64,000 nt of DNA from Ascidia mentula (taxonomy: Eukaryota; Chordata; Ascidiacea; Phlebobranchia; Ascidiidae). The notes beneath the pieces are model-generated. The model did not search any database. It was not told the origin of the DNA and worked only from the letters and a program-made list of their open reading frames with translations. Made by a program: the position numbers and the translations under genes. This document shows, one piece after another, positions 27,225-39,584 of the stretch; positions within the stretch are counted from its first letter, which is position 1, and the number at the start of each line of letters is the position of its first letter. The DNA is taken from assembly GCA_947561715.1 (NCBI GenBank), contig OX387197.1, forward strand, positions 2,857,001 through 2,921,000, given 5' to 3'.

Positions 27225-27960
27225 AGGGGCTCAAGACCACTGTCATTTGGGCAAAATGGAAATTGGGTAAAACCGGAATTATTTCACGCATAAGTGAACA
27301 CGACTTCAAAGGATTGCGTTTACATTAATCATGCATTAACTCGTCACAAAAACAAAAAAATTACTTGTAATAACAAACATTTTAACGAACAAAGTCTCCA
27401 ATATTTCAAAAACAATATTTATCTATAAACTATATCGCAACGAAATGGGTTTGGCCATGGCGACGCTGTGTGAATATCAGCATTCGCCTTGTTCGTCAAA
27501 GCGTACACTGCGAGCATTTGCGGCGGTCAAACCCATTTCGTTGCGATATACTTTATAAGTGTTCAAAAAACACAATGGTAATGTGATCTACATGTTCTTA
27601 ACCTAATCTACACCAATTTTTAAAAATTCTATGGCCCGGAACATTATTAAATTGGCCCTTGTATGCAGCGCCATAAATACGCGAATGCTGGGATTCACAC
27701 AGCGTGACCGCAGTCAACCCATTTCTTTCCGATATACTTTATAGGTGTTCAAAATTGCAATTATAGTGTATAGATATTGTTGAAATATCCGTGACCTTGT
27801 TGATTCAAATGTTTGTTATTACGACTCATTTTTTTGTGTGACAAATTAATGCATAATTTGTGTAAACACAAACGCTTGAAGCCGTGTTTACTCATACGTG
27901 AAATAATTTCGGGTTTTATCAATCTCCATTTCGCCGAAATGACGGTGGTGGCGCAAGACT
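27225..27960. mobile_element. Foldback-type inverted-repeat element (non-coding)
   Basis: Two long diverged inverted arms, about 27225-27490 and 27680-27960, surround a spacer of roughly 190 bp. Outer matching blocks include ttatttcacgcataagtg (27279) against the complement of the block at about 27890-27910, and ataacaaacatt (27369) against aatgtttgttat (27809). Inner blocks include tcgcaacgaaatgggttt (27435) against its complement copies at about 27524-27541 and 27716-27735. No transposase frame is present, so this is a non-autonomous foldback or MITE-like DNA element. A short related piece lies at about 61750-61800. Confidence 0.7.
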
Positions 27961-28243
27961 GGTAATTGCTTGGACGCTTTTATTTTCTTGCATTTAGGTC
28001 AAAAGCCTACTTGCTGTGTTTCTAGTAGACTTTCTGCTGTTGTTGTCCAGTATCTCGTCGTGGATAACAGGTTCATATAAACATAACCTTGAATTGTGAT
28101 TAGTCTGATGGTAAGTTGTTTTATGTGTTTGCAAATCGTTGGTATTAATTTATAACTAACCAGAAGTTTTCTTTCAAGCCCAAGAAGAAAATACGATATT
28201 AAATTACACATACATACTCCCGATACAACCAGGGGATCTGGCA
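27961..28243 (+). promoter_or_regulatory. Upstream/leader region of CUB-Ig gene 1
   Basis: Strongly similar to 39290-39584 upstream of gene 2: shared agcctacttgctgtgtttct, then tataaacataacctt, then a GTAAG donor (28109), then an intron up to an acceptor-like aaccag just before the start codon. The TATAAA at 28076 (39413 in gene 2) lies only about 27 bases before the donor, so it is either the core promoter of a very short first exon or fortuitous. Confidence 0.45.
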
Positions 28244-31200
28244 ATGATTCGAAAAATCCTTCTGCAATTCGTTGTGTTGGGATTATTTGAGGTTTGCCCT
28301 CCAGGTTTGTGTAATTAGGACACAAACAACAAAAAACTCAAAACATTGTTTTTTAAAATACAATTGCCAGCAAATGACAAAGCGTCCATTTATGTTATAA
28401 ATGTATATCTCTATTTAGTGGACAAACCAGATCTCATGTACTTTTAACTTTAAAACTCTGTTACATTTAAGAGAAAATTTCACTAAACGGTGAGTTTGTA
28501 AACTTTCCATTCGTCCAACTCGTTACAACGAATGTTAGTTGCTTCAGAACATAGCGCCATCTAGAGGGCGCTATGCTTCAGAAGTAAAACACAACACGTT
28601 TACAAAGTGAAACATTAATTTTCTTTTCTAGTTTTATCTGGTTTGTATCCACATTTGCAAAACCGATGCGGCCTTAAAAACCGCACAGCATACGTTGGTG
28701 TGACGAAACGTCTGACGTCACCAGGTTGGCCTGATAACTATAGAATCTATGAAGATTGCGAGTGGTTCATCAAAGCACCCACAAATCACGTGATCTTGTT
28801 CAAAGTGGTTTCATTTTCAACTGAATCATATGACAAACTACAGGTTAGATGAAGAGAATCGGAAAAAATTATTTAGTTTTGTGTTTACTTTTATTATCAT
28901 ACTAGAAGTAAAACCATGCTTTCGCACAGCAAGGCAGGATGGCCCTACCACGCATGCTCTTTATATTTGGCGGTCTCAGATCTCGTATTCTGATCATAAG
29001 GCTCACAGGCTTCGCAGCCAAGGCATTGCAGCCAATCTGGATCAGCCACTTCTCCCATTGCAGCGGCTGATCCAGCTTGGCTGCAATCTCTTGGCAGCAT
29101 GTGAACGTTAATGTCATGGTTGCTTTTGTTTTTTGTTTGTTGCCTTTTTTTATCTGCCGTGTACTAAAGATGAACTCACAACAATAACAGGTTTACGACA
29201 AGGACGGGACAACGCGGTTGTATTATTATTATGGAGATCTGCCACCATTCAATTTCACATCACCTGACAATGAAGTTCGACTTGCGTTTAATTCAGATAG
29301 GTCTGAAACAAACCCAGGTTTCTCCATTGAATATAAAGCAGGTTGGCGACCAATGTTGGTTGTTTCAGAAATTATCTTTGAAACACAACATGTTTTAGTC
29401 AAATATTAATTGATTTCTTCTAGTTTTATCTGGTTTGTATCCACATTTGCAAAACCGATGCGGCGAAAGAAACCGCACAGCAAACGTTGGTGTGACGAAA
29501 CATCTGACGTCACCAGGTTGGCCTGGTAACTACAAAAACGATGAAGATTGCGATTGGTTAATCGAAGCACCCACAAATCACGTGATCTTGTTCAAAGTGG
29601 TTTCGTTTTCAACTTATTCGTGTTACGACACACTACAGGTTAGATGAAAAGAACCGGAAAAAAATTATTTAGTTTTATAATTGCGTATATTATCATACTA
29701 CAAGTAAAACCATGCTTTCGTATAGCAAGGCATCAGGATAGCCCTACCACACAGGCCCTTTATATTTGGCGATCTCAGCTCTCGTATTCTGATCATTAGG
29801 TTCACAGGCTTCGCAGCCAAGGCATTGCAGCCAAGCTGGATCAGCCACTTTTCCCATTTCAGTGGCTGATCCTGCTTGGCTGCGAAGCCTGTAAACCTTA
29901 TTATCATGGTTGTTTTTGTTTGTTGCATTTTTATCTGCCGTGTATTAAAGATGTACTCAAAACAATACCAGGTTTACGACAAGGACGGGAAAACGCGGTT
30001 GGATTTTTATTATGGAGATCTGCCACCATTCAATTTCACATCACCTAACAATGAAGTTCGACTTGCGTTTACTTCAGATAGGTCCGGAACAAACTCGGGT
30101 TTCTCCATTGAATATAAAGCAGGTTGGCGACCAATGTTGGTTGTTTCAGATGTTATCACTAAGACACAACATGTTTACTAAGTGAAATATTAATTGTTTT
30201 CTTCTAGTTTTATCTGGTTTGTATCCACATTTGCAAAACCGATGCGGCGAAAGAAACCGCACAGCAAATGTTGGTGTGACGAAACGACTGACGTCACCAG
30301 GTTGGCCTGGTAACTATAAAAACGATGAAGACTGCGAGTGGTTAATCCAAGCACCCACAAATCACGTGATCTTGTTCGTGGTTGTTTCGTTTGCAACAGA
30401 ATCTCGTCACGACAATCTAGAGGTAAGAGCCCAATCAAAAAATTTCCACCGTTTATCTCCGGCCATTCTAATCACACAATCGGCTGTTCTGCGATTATGT
30501 CGTGTGCGCCCAAACACGTGAATAACGTACGAAATGAGTGCATTCATAATTGGTTTAGGTATGGTGTTGCCATGCTTGATAATTAGCTAAAAAATCTACT
30601 AAGGTTCAACTGCGGCATTGCGACGCTTGCGCGGCGTGAGGTTATAAGGTATCAACCCGTTGAAGGCTCGAACATGTTTGCCTTATGTGATTTTAGCCCT
30701 ATAGTGTCTCCGTTAAATATCTCTAAGGTGCCTTGCACAAAACTGAATGTACGTACAACAATACAAACACTTTAATTTTTCAGATATTTCAGATCATATT
30801 AAATACTTAAAAGGCAAATTTTCGAATGCGATATAAAAAAAATTATTTCGAAATAATTTTGATCACATATGTTAAGTGTTATTTTTGACAAAATTCGGCG
30901 ATTTCATTTTCATAATGTGGTCATAGAATTATGACAGTATCATTTTGTCGTTACCGCAGAATCAGTTGAACTTTCAATGCGTGAGAATAAATTGCGCAAT
31001 TTTATTTCGGATTTATTCATGCGTGAAAAGCGTGTTCTGGTGAAGACGAGTCCGTTGTGAACAGACGTTATGTCTTGTTTTTGTTGCGTATCTGACTGAA
31101 TCCGTTTTACTGTATCAGTTGGGAATAATATTGTGTAATTGTAAGCATTAATAGTGGCAAATATTTCTGTTTTAAGAGTTTGTGAACAACATATAGGCTA

Positions 31201-34200
31201 CCTTTAATTTAGCTATGTGCTGTAGATATTAAGAGAAGAAAACCCATGTTTGTACAATGATAAATTTGAAAGTATAATTGAGAGATAAAGATGCAGCACC
31301 TACAAAAGTTATGGTTGCCACAGCCTGCAGACAGTCAAATTTTGTGGATATCATAACTGACCCAATGGTAAAAAGTACATTGCAGCATGTTTCATATTTG
31401 TGAGTTTCTAAATTGCAAAAATAAGATTTTGCCTCTGTTGTTTTTGTATCTAAGGTACTGTTATTGGTTAGCCCACTTAAAGTTGCTATATTGTTATTTT
31501 GAGAGCAAATTTGCCTAACTATTTACTTATGTTTAAATATGTGCTATTAAAAGTGTTTAATTTTACAGTAATGAAAAAAATCCCATTTCTGTCCAGAGTG
31601 TAGAACTACGAAGGTGGGCGAACTCATATTTACGAAAATTGTTTTTACATTGCTGTGAAGTTTTAATAAATTAAAGAATTCTTGTGTCAATGATAATTGT
31701 ATGCAGGGTATATGATTCAGTATGTGTCTCACATAGTAGGTTGAGGTTAGATAACAAGCCTAAACAAGCACAGTTATATTGTTCGGCCTAATTTCAGTAA
31801 CAAGGATGAGCCAAACAAGATCGGCATCTACGGCCATCGCTGGTAGTGTTTCTTTGTCGAACTTTACCAGAGATATATATCTGGCTAAGGTTCAAAATCC
31901 ATATACGGGCCATACCTATCTGCTAAGCTAACCAAAGAAAAGCGGTTAAGGCCCGGAAGAAATTTTTTGCTTGGGATGAAGAGAATCGGAAAAAATTATT
32001 TAGTTTTGTAAATACGTTTATTATCATACTAGAAGTAAAACCATGCTTTCGCACAGAAAGGCAGGATGGCCCTACCACGCATGCTCTTTGTATTTGGCGA
32101 TCACAGCTCTCGTGTTCTGCGAAGCCTGTAAACCTTATTATCATGGTTGCTTTTGTTTGTTGCACTTTTATCTGCCATGTACTAAAGATGTACTCAAAAC
32201 AATAACAGGTTTACGACAAGAACGGGAAAACGCGGTTGGATCATTATTATGGAGATCTGCCACCATTCAATTTCACATCACCTAACAATGAAGTTCGACT
32301 TACGTTCATTTCATTTTGGTCTGAAACAAACCCAGGTTTCTCCATTGAATATAAAGCAGGTTGGCGACCAATGTTGGTTGTTTCAGATGTTATCACTAAG
32401 ACACAACACGTTTACTAAGTGAAATATTAATTGTTTTCTTCTAGTTTTATCTGGTTTGTATCCACATTTGCAAAACCGATGCGGCGAAAGAAACCACACA
32501 GCTAACATTGGTGTGACGAAACGTCTGACGTCACCAGGTTGGCCTGGTAAATATAAAAACGTCGAAGATTGCGAGTGGTTCATCGAAGCACCCACAAATC
32601 ACGTGATCTTGTTCAAAGTGGTTTCGTTTTCAACTTCTCCTACTTTTGATAAACTACAGGTTAGATGAAAAGAACCGGAAAATAATTATTTAGTTTTGTG
32701 TTTACTTTTATTATCATAGTTGCTTTTGCTTTCTGTTTGATGCATTTTTATCTGCCGCGTTCTAAAGATGAACTCGAAACAATAACAGGTTTACGACAAG
32801 GACGGGAAAACGCGGTTGGATTATTATTACGGAAATCTGACGTCTTTCAATTTCACATCACCTAACAATGAAGTTCGACTTACGTTTACTTCATTTTGGT
32901 CTGGAAGATACCCAGGTTTCTCCATTGAATATAAAGCAGGTTGGCGACCAATGTTGGTTGTTTCAGAAGTAAAAACAACACCTGTACTAACTGAAATATT
33001 AATTGTTTTCTTCTAGTTTTACCTGGTTTGTATCCACATTTGCAAAACCGATGCGGCGAAAGAAACCGCACAGCAAACGTCGGTGTGACGAAACGACTGA
33101 CGTCACCAGGTTGGCCTGGTAACTACAAAAAAAATGAAGATTGCGAATGGTTAATCGAAGCACCCACAAATCACGTGATCTTGTTCAAAGTGGTTTCGTT
33201 TCCAACTAATTCGTGGGACAACCTGCAGGTTTGATGAAAAGAACCCGAAAAAAATTCTTTAGTTTTGTAATTACGTATATTATCATACTACAAGTAAAAC
33301 CATGCTTTCGCATAGCAAGGCAGGATCGCTTTTCCTACCGCGCAGGCGCTTTATCTTTGCCTATCAGCCACTTTTCCCATTTCAGTGGCATATCCAGCTT
33401 GGCTGCGAAGCCTGTAAACCTTATCATCATGGTTGCTTTTGTTTTTTGTTTGTTGCATTTTTATCTGTCGCGTTCTAAAGATGAACTCAAAACAATACCA
33501 GGTTTACGACAAGGACGGGACAACGCGGTTGGATTATTATTATGGGGATTTGCCACCGTTTAATTTCACTTCACCTAACAATGAAGTTCGACTTACGTTT
33601 ACTTCTTCATATAGAACAAACCCGGGATTCTCCATTGAATATGAAGCAGGTAGGAATACGAATATTGGGTGATTATAAGTTACTATATCTGAGTTATATT
33701 TGGTTGGGTAACTACGACTGTAACTTGGTTTTGTGCTGCTTCATTTCTGTGCGTGTTTTTGTTTTATTATTCACTGTTGCATTAAATTGTGCAATAACAC
33801 CAAATCCTGAATTCGTAATGTAATCCTAAACAGTTTGCGTCAAGTTGTGGATGGTATTGAATGCCATACATTCGAATCTTGACCCCTAATATGACATAAT
33901 ATGCTTTTGCAGTAATATGTTGGACTGGTTTCAAGTCAAACGTAAGTTTTGCCAATCCAAATTCTTCATGGGCTGGGGGGGGTTCCAACATCACAATTTC
34001 CCCCACTTTGTCGTATCGTGGATGCAAACCTGACGAGCTGTATTTGATTGCAAAAAACTTTAATATAAGCAAGGTCTTGGCAAGTTTCTGCCCTGATTTT
34101 AATTTTCAAACTCCAAGCAACGATGCTACCATGAGAGTGGGAGTGGACAAAATACAAAATGTAACAATGGTGTCTTCGGAACTATTTGACCGCAGTTTTC

Positions 34201-37125
34201 GCAAAATTGCCTTTTGTCGTTACAACGATGCAGTGATGAGGAGCCAAGGAAATTCTGTTGATAGTAAGTTGTATTGTATCTGTAAACAATTGTTGCATGC
34301 ATTCCTTGATGCTTACGTGTTAGTTGATCTACAGTAGGTCACATGCAAGCTTATTTATCACCAGAGGCAAGTTTCAGTTTTTTTACTCCCATTCAACCAC
34401 TTTCTGCCTCCAAAATCGTTGTGTAGCTCAGTCAGTTGATCTTTAATTCAGAAACATCAACTAACTGAGCTGTCTTTATAATCGTTTTGTCGAATGATTC
34501 GAACTTACGCAAATCTGTTTATTTAATAGATATGATAAATGACAAGTTTTAATCGCACTAGGCAAATTATGCGACCCACTAAGGTCGTGCGCCCCATTGG
34601 TGATTGCCTAGTTCGCCAAATAGACTAACCGACCCTGGCTACATGCGTCCAGAAATTTATTTTGCATTAGATTGCCTACATCTCCCACATCTCCCAAATC
34701 TAACGATTGTTCAACCTGCAAACCACAAAAGCTGGTTTCACAACAACCAGGCGGCTGCAGGATGGAGCAATGAATCGTGTTGGAAAGGTAACTTAAATAT
34801 ATTCGGGTTTGCCGAGAAATTGATGTTAGAGTTTTCTTTTAATTATTTGTGAATTTTTTAGGTTTGTTTGTGGAAATCAACTCCTCCAACACAACTACGT
34901 TGACCGCGGGCAGTGTTCTGTTTTTCTGCAACAAATTGAGCGGTGACATGAATTCCGTTTATATAAGCGTGGGCAACCAAGTGTATTGGGGCAAAGAAGT
35001 ATGTTTATGATTACAGAGTAAACCGATGTTACTGTGCACAAATGTGAACTGAATTTAAAACGGAGTTTTGAAAAATGAGTATCTTATATGCACAAAAAAC
35101 ACTAGCTTTTCACCACATGATCAGCCTGGTTTGGAATAAACATTTCGCCTGTGGGCATCTTCAGTTTCTTAGTCACAGTAAACACAATAATAATTGAGTA
35201 TCTTATATATTCGGTTTCAGTTTGCCTTTGCGTTTATTCATGTGTCGGCTTCAGACCACGGTGCCTTGGTGTCCTGTCACCAAAACTCCAATGAACAGAA
35301 ACAGTCGACAACAAGACTTCTGAAACTTAACGTTCAATGTAAGGAAACTCGTGACACTTTGTTGTTCCATGAGCAGTATATAAACCTGCAAAGCAGGAAA
35401 TTCGCTCTCGCAACCAAGTATTGTGGGCAAAACTATTTTAAGATATCACCATTGTTGTGTGGAGTTTCTCTGGGTTATTTCCAAATTACTCATTTTCAGT
35501 TTCGCAACTGTCGATAGAAAGCTTCGTTTAATAAATTGGGTTTATTTTGTCGCAACTTTCTCGCTTTGTTTTTGGTTAACTCCCTGTGTTTATCATAATG
35601 ATGGTTGCCCCGTATCATGACCCTACTGAAAATACGAACGCGGTTCAAAGTAATACTTGTCACGAAACTAGGTTTCGAGAATTTTAAACTCTTATCATTC
35701 CTTGCAGATCCGCCCAAAATCCTAGAAAAAATAATTCGAAAAACAGTCACCTTACACCAGGAAATATCTGTCAGTTTAAGATTTGCATCGAATCCACCCA
35801 TTGTTGGAAACGGTAAAGTGCAAGTTACCAAGCCAGGTTTGTTCATCCCAAGCAATTTTGTTGCATTTTTGTATTTGTCCTATCACGAGGCACTACTCTA
35901 AACTCAAAGTACCTCACAAGGGCCTATTTCTCTGTGATGTAATACGTTGGAAAACGGAAATGTTCCTGAGTACTTTTGTATTGTCCTCACAAATGTTACA
36001 CTCACACTAATGTTAAGTCGTTGAAGTCGTACAACTTAATTAACATGGAAAAACAATAAACAACACCGGATCGATGAACCAAGCCACCCTGGTAGGCTGT
36101 CGATCGATACCGTATCTATAGTAGCTGAGTAAAGCCCTTTTAAATCAATCATTGAGACAGCATAGTTAACATATTACATTTTATAACAGGAGGAACAACC
36201 ATGAAAAACGTGGTGATAACTTCAAACCTCACGTCGAACGAAATCATCTTACACTTTGGCAAGGTGTTGTTTAGTGACTTACGCCTGCACCCCATACTAT
36301 AAACTCTCTAATATTTTCAGGTTTCTGGTGAAGATCTTGGAAAATGCGCGATCACCATCAACTCCGGGCCTCCGTTTAATGTTGTGGACACAGTTGAGGT
36401 GACGTTGGCCAACGAATCAACAACTTCACAATCTACACTTGTTATTATTCTACCAATAGTGTGTGTTGTTATAATAGTAGCGGTTGTGATTGTTGGGGTT
36501 CGACGTCATTGCTTTGCAGCCTCCAGGAAAAGTAAGTATTTAACTCGCATATGATTGTAATTTTAATCGCCATGTTCGCTTTTGTTGCGCCCATTAGAAA
36601 TTCACGGAAAATAACGAATTATGCTTGTCAGTTATATGTGCGTAACCTTATCTTGATATATCGGTTTGTTGCCCCGTTCTGTTGTTGTCGGTAGATATGA
36701 CGTCATTTCCTCACTGAAACCATATCGATGCAAGCCAGGCTCCCTTTTTCCCAGTGTTTAATTTGCTCAAATCCAACCTCAAAGCACACAAGCATTGTAA
36801 CTTGTTAGAATTAACGCGACCATGCAAAGAATACACGACTTTCTTCATAATCACACGACATATATGTTTTGTGCAGTCGCGAAACCCGAAGGAGTGAAGA
36901 TGGTTGCAACAGCCGAGACCCCAGAAAGCCAACCCATATAGTGAGGATTAAATCTTTGTAATCATATTTTGCTTGTGTTTGAGTGATGACGTAATTTCTT
37001 GTTGCAGCGTAAATGATCAACGTCGATTACCGCCTACACGAGAAGCCGAGTTCTCTGGTGATGAAAATGTTTATCTGAACCCCAGGACTGGTCCTGCAGC
37101 TCTACCGGAGGACGAAGGGCATTAA
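28244..37125 (+). CDS. CUB-Ig receptor gene 1 (5 CUB domains)
   Basis: Predicted 1066-residue type I membrane receptor. Signal exon 28244-28304 (MIRKILLQFVVLGLFEV). CUB exon pairs: 28632-28843/29191-29341, 29424-29638/29972-30122, 30208-30422/32209-32359, 32445-32659/32789-32939, 33017-33228/33502-33649. Then 33913-34263 (four-cysteine region), 34671-34787, 34862-34998, 35221-35338, 35708-35836, 36190-36263, 36321-36531, 36877-36940, 37008-37125. Ig-like 1 spans FFCNKLSG to ASDHGALVSCHQN; Ig-like 2 starts YPPKILEK and ends SGEDLGKCAITIN. A transmembrane helix (LVIILPIVCVVIIVAVVIVG) and a basic stop (VRRH) follow. The tail has IYVNDQ and VYLNPR. Every junction is in phase; AATAAA at 37470. Ligand unknown; a recognition receptor is inferred. 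Confidence 0.85.
30423..32208. other. Enlarged intron in CUB-Ig gene 1 with about 1.5 kb of inserted sequence
   Basis: This intron lies between the two exons of CUB 3. The corresponding introns are about 130-350 bp elsewhere in gene 1. The recognisable array intron sequence resumes only at about 31980 (agagaatcggaaaaaattat). The extra sequence has no coding frame of note. A possible tRNA B-box-like ggttcaaaatcc lies at about 31888. The insert type is not recognised. Confidence 0.5.
34425..34471. repeat. Hairpin with tRNA A-box-like sequence, gene 1 intron
   Basis: agctcagtcagttgat pairs with atcaactaactgagct. The same structure is at 57254-57300 in gene 2. The left arm resembles a tRNA A box (TAGCTCAGT-AGTT), and ggttcgaac-like sequence lies downstream (34498; 57383). 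Probably an old tRNA-derived repeat, not a functional tRNA. Confidence 0.5.
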
Positions 37126-38545
37126 CGCCGTAATAATCTGATATATGTTACCACGTGATCTCCTTGCCCTCATATTAACCTGGCGTCACCGAACAATGTA
37201 AAAACGTGGATAGCTGACATCGAAGAATGCGATCCCTTTTTTGTCACAATCATTGCAAGCAAGTTCTGGAAGTTACAAAACCACTTGAAACTGCTTTAAA
37301 GCCCCATTGACGTCTTATATGACGTCATGCTCTTGATTTCCTTGTATCAATTATTTTAAATTGATTCTGTTCATAGTATTATATTTCTATTTCTTCATTG
37401 CTTTCCTTTGAGTGTTAAAAGCTAAAAACATGACGAATGGTTATTGCAAGAAATATCAAAATGCTACTGAATAAATTTGAGCCAAAACTACATTCTGCTC
37501 CACTGAAAATATTAGGGAAGGGATGACATTAGAGGGCGAAGTCATTTATCATTATGTGCATTTATAAATATCGGAGATATCCTTACCCTAAAAAGATTTG
37601 GATTCGTTCGAATCCGAATACCTGCAGCCCGCATTCGGTCGGATCCGAATGTTTAATGACGTCATAAATTTGCAAATCGGTCGCAACACGCAATTTTTGT
37701 TTATTCACTGTAACGAGAAATTCTATTCTTTATTTATCAGCTAAATACGCAAGTGCTTGTTTCGTACAATTAAAGGTTTTCTTACAGGAAAAAGCATTGC
37801 GACCCGGCGCACGTGAGCTCCAAACAATATAACACGTGGTATCCGACCATTTATTTGAATGCAGTATCTCTTTAGGACCATTTGCGGATATTCAGCTGCT
37901 TTGTCCCACCTATTGATGTTTCCGTGGTAAACTGTGGGCCCATTTCTTAGTACGGCTCCCGATTCGATGATATCGATTAAGTACGTCATCGGTCGTTGCT
38001 GATTACAGAGCCCTTGGGCTCCTAAAAACTAGTGTGTGTGTTTATGGTATGCAGAGGATAAGTCACGGGCATGTAACTAAAGTCATTGTTTTATTGTTCC
38101 ATAAGTGGATGTGCTTCAGCCTTCATTGCCCACAAGAATATATATTTCCTTCAGAACTACCCACGCACACCACTCGTTCCCTGCGCGCTTAATGCAAATT
38201 CCCAATTACATTACAATGGTTTGCAAAAATGGCACAAAACTGAAAATATACCACGAATGACAGACGGTCAATATTGCTTGTTCACATTCTACCTTACACA
38301 TCCTAAACGATGCAACCCACGTTAGTTTTTGCACCAGATTGTTAGTGTTTGAAACATTACGTTTGGCAGCAAGGATATCGAACTAACGATCATATTACAA
38401 GTTTGCTAAAGCCGCATGATTAAACTGGGCTCATACAGGAAGTCTGACAGTTTGAAATACGCGCGGCTTCCTTGAAGAGAGCGTCAACGCGTGTTGGAAA
38501 GGGCGTCCCTTGGAACACTTTCCAAATATATATTTTCTGTTGCAG

Positions 38546-38671
38546 ATCCGCCCACAATCCTTGAAAAAACAATTTGGAACTTAAACTCGCACCGGGAAAT
38601 ATTTGTCAGTTTGAGATTTGCATTAAATCCACCAATTGTTGGGAACGGCAAAATGTAATTTACCAAGCCAG
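38546..38671 (+). pseudogene. Relic Ig-2 exon of a lost CUB-Ig copy
   Basis: Clear homologue of the exon at 35708-35836 and 58640-58768, with the same ctgttgcag-type acceptor and a GT donor after aagccag. It encodes a degraded PPTILEKTIWNL and HREIFVSLRFALNPPIVGNG version, with a stop (aaa atg taa) after the NGK. No neighbouring exons of the same copy were recognised, so it is a lone fossil of a third gene or a partial duplication. Confidence 0.8.
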
Positions 38672-39289
38672 GTTTAATCTATGTGATATCTTACTATAGA
38701 TGTCTACAAACCGATGGCCCACTGTTTCTATCTATTAGCTACGGGGGCAGGGCGCTCCTAGAAAATGCGAGGATCGATTCTAATCGTTAATATTTACACA
38801 AATTATTGTTTTACACTCACCTTTATGTTAATTACGTTTACGGAAAACTGACCAATATTGACAATGTTTGACGAAATACGTTTCATGCATTTACAACTAC
38901 AGAAGTGATTACGGTTGGTGATAAATTCAGGTCCTTATGTCATAAAACTAGTATAGGTTGTCGGCTCTGCACAGTGATTTAAAGATGTGGAATACTAATA
39001 GAAATTGTTAAAGCAAGGTGTTTCAAAGAACCTGTTTTTATCGGGGAAATCCTGCATTAGTTTACATATAGTATTTCGAAAGACAGGTCTCATAGTCGCT
39101 TAAACTACAGTTGAGTGCAAAGTTGTCGAGTTATCAGACTTCCAGAGAATCAACGGTATCAGAAAAAGGGAGAATGTAATAACGGATGTGATGTCAACGC
39201 TTCTCCATCTATAAAACGTCTCCACTAAACTGGCTTCCAACGACTGCTAACTGTTGGTGATTTCGGTCGTTGCCATTGCTTATTCAGTA

Positions 39290-39584
39290 CCAGTTGATAT
39301 TGCTTGGACGACTTCACAGCTATTTTCTTCCACTTAGGTTGAAAGCCTACTTGCTGTGTTTCTACTGTTGTTGTGGAACCGATGTCATCCAGTGTCGTGG
39401 ATAACGGGTTCATATAAACATAACCTTGGGTTGTAAATTGTCTGACGGTAAGTATTATTTTTATGTATTTGCGAATCGTTGGTATTAATTTAAAACTAAC
39501 CAGAAGTTTTCTTTTAAGATCAGAAGAAAATACGATATTAAATTACACGTGCATACATTTCCGGTGCAGGCAGGGGATTTGGTA
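39290..39584 (+). promoter_or_regulatory. Upstream/leader region of CUB-Ig gene 2
   Basis: Homologous to 27961-28243. TATAAA at 39413, GTAAG donor at about 39449, and a presumed leader intron up to the signal exon. Unlike gene 1, no foldback element lies directly upstream. Confidence 0.45.

Larger units (their letters stand above)
37126..39584. other. Region between the two CUB-Ig genes
   Basis: It starts with the gene 1 3' UTR, which is similar to 59991-60330 after gene 2. A block at about 37620-37745 (gaatgtttaatgacgtcat, then tttatttatcagctaaata) recurs at about 61128-61250. A relic exon lies at 38546-38671. The gene 2 leader region begins at about 39290. Confidence 0.6.

Noticed and set aside
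31800-31980. A tRNA-derived SINE in the enlarged gene 1 intron
   Set aside because: A ggttcaaaatcc B-box-like match without a convincing A box, tail or second copy in the window.
34418-34475. A tRNA gene
   Set aside because: A-box-like sequence only; no acceptor stem, anticodon arm or properly spaced B box.
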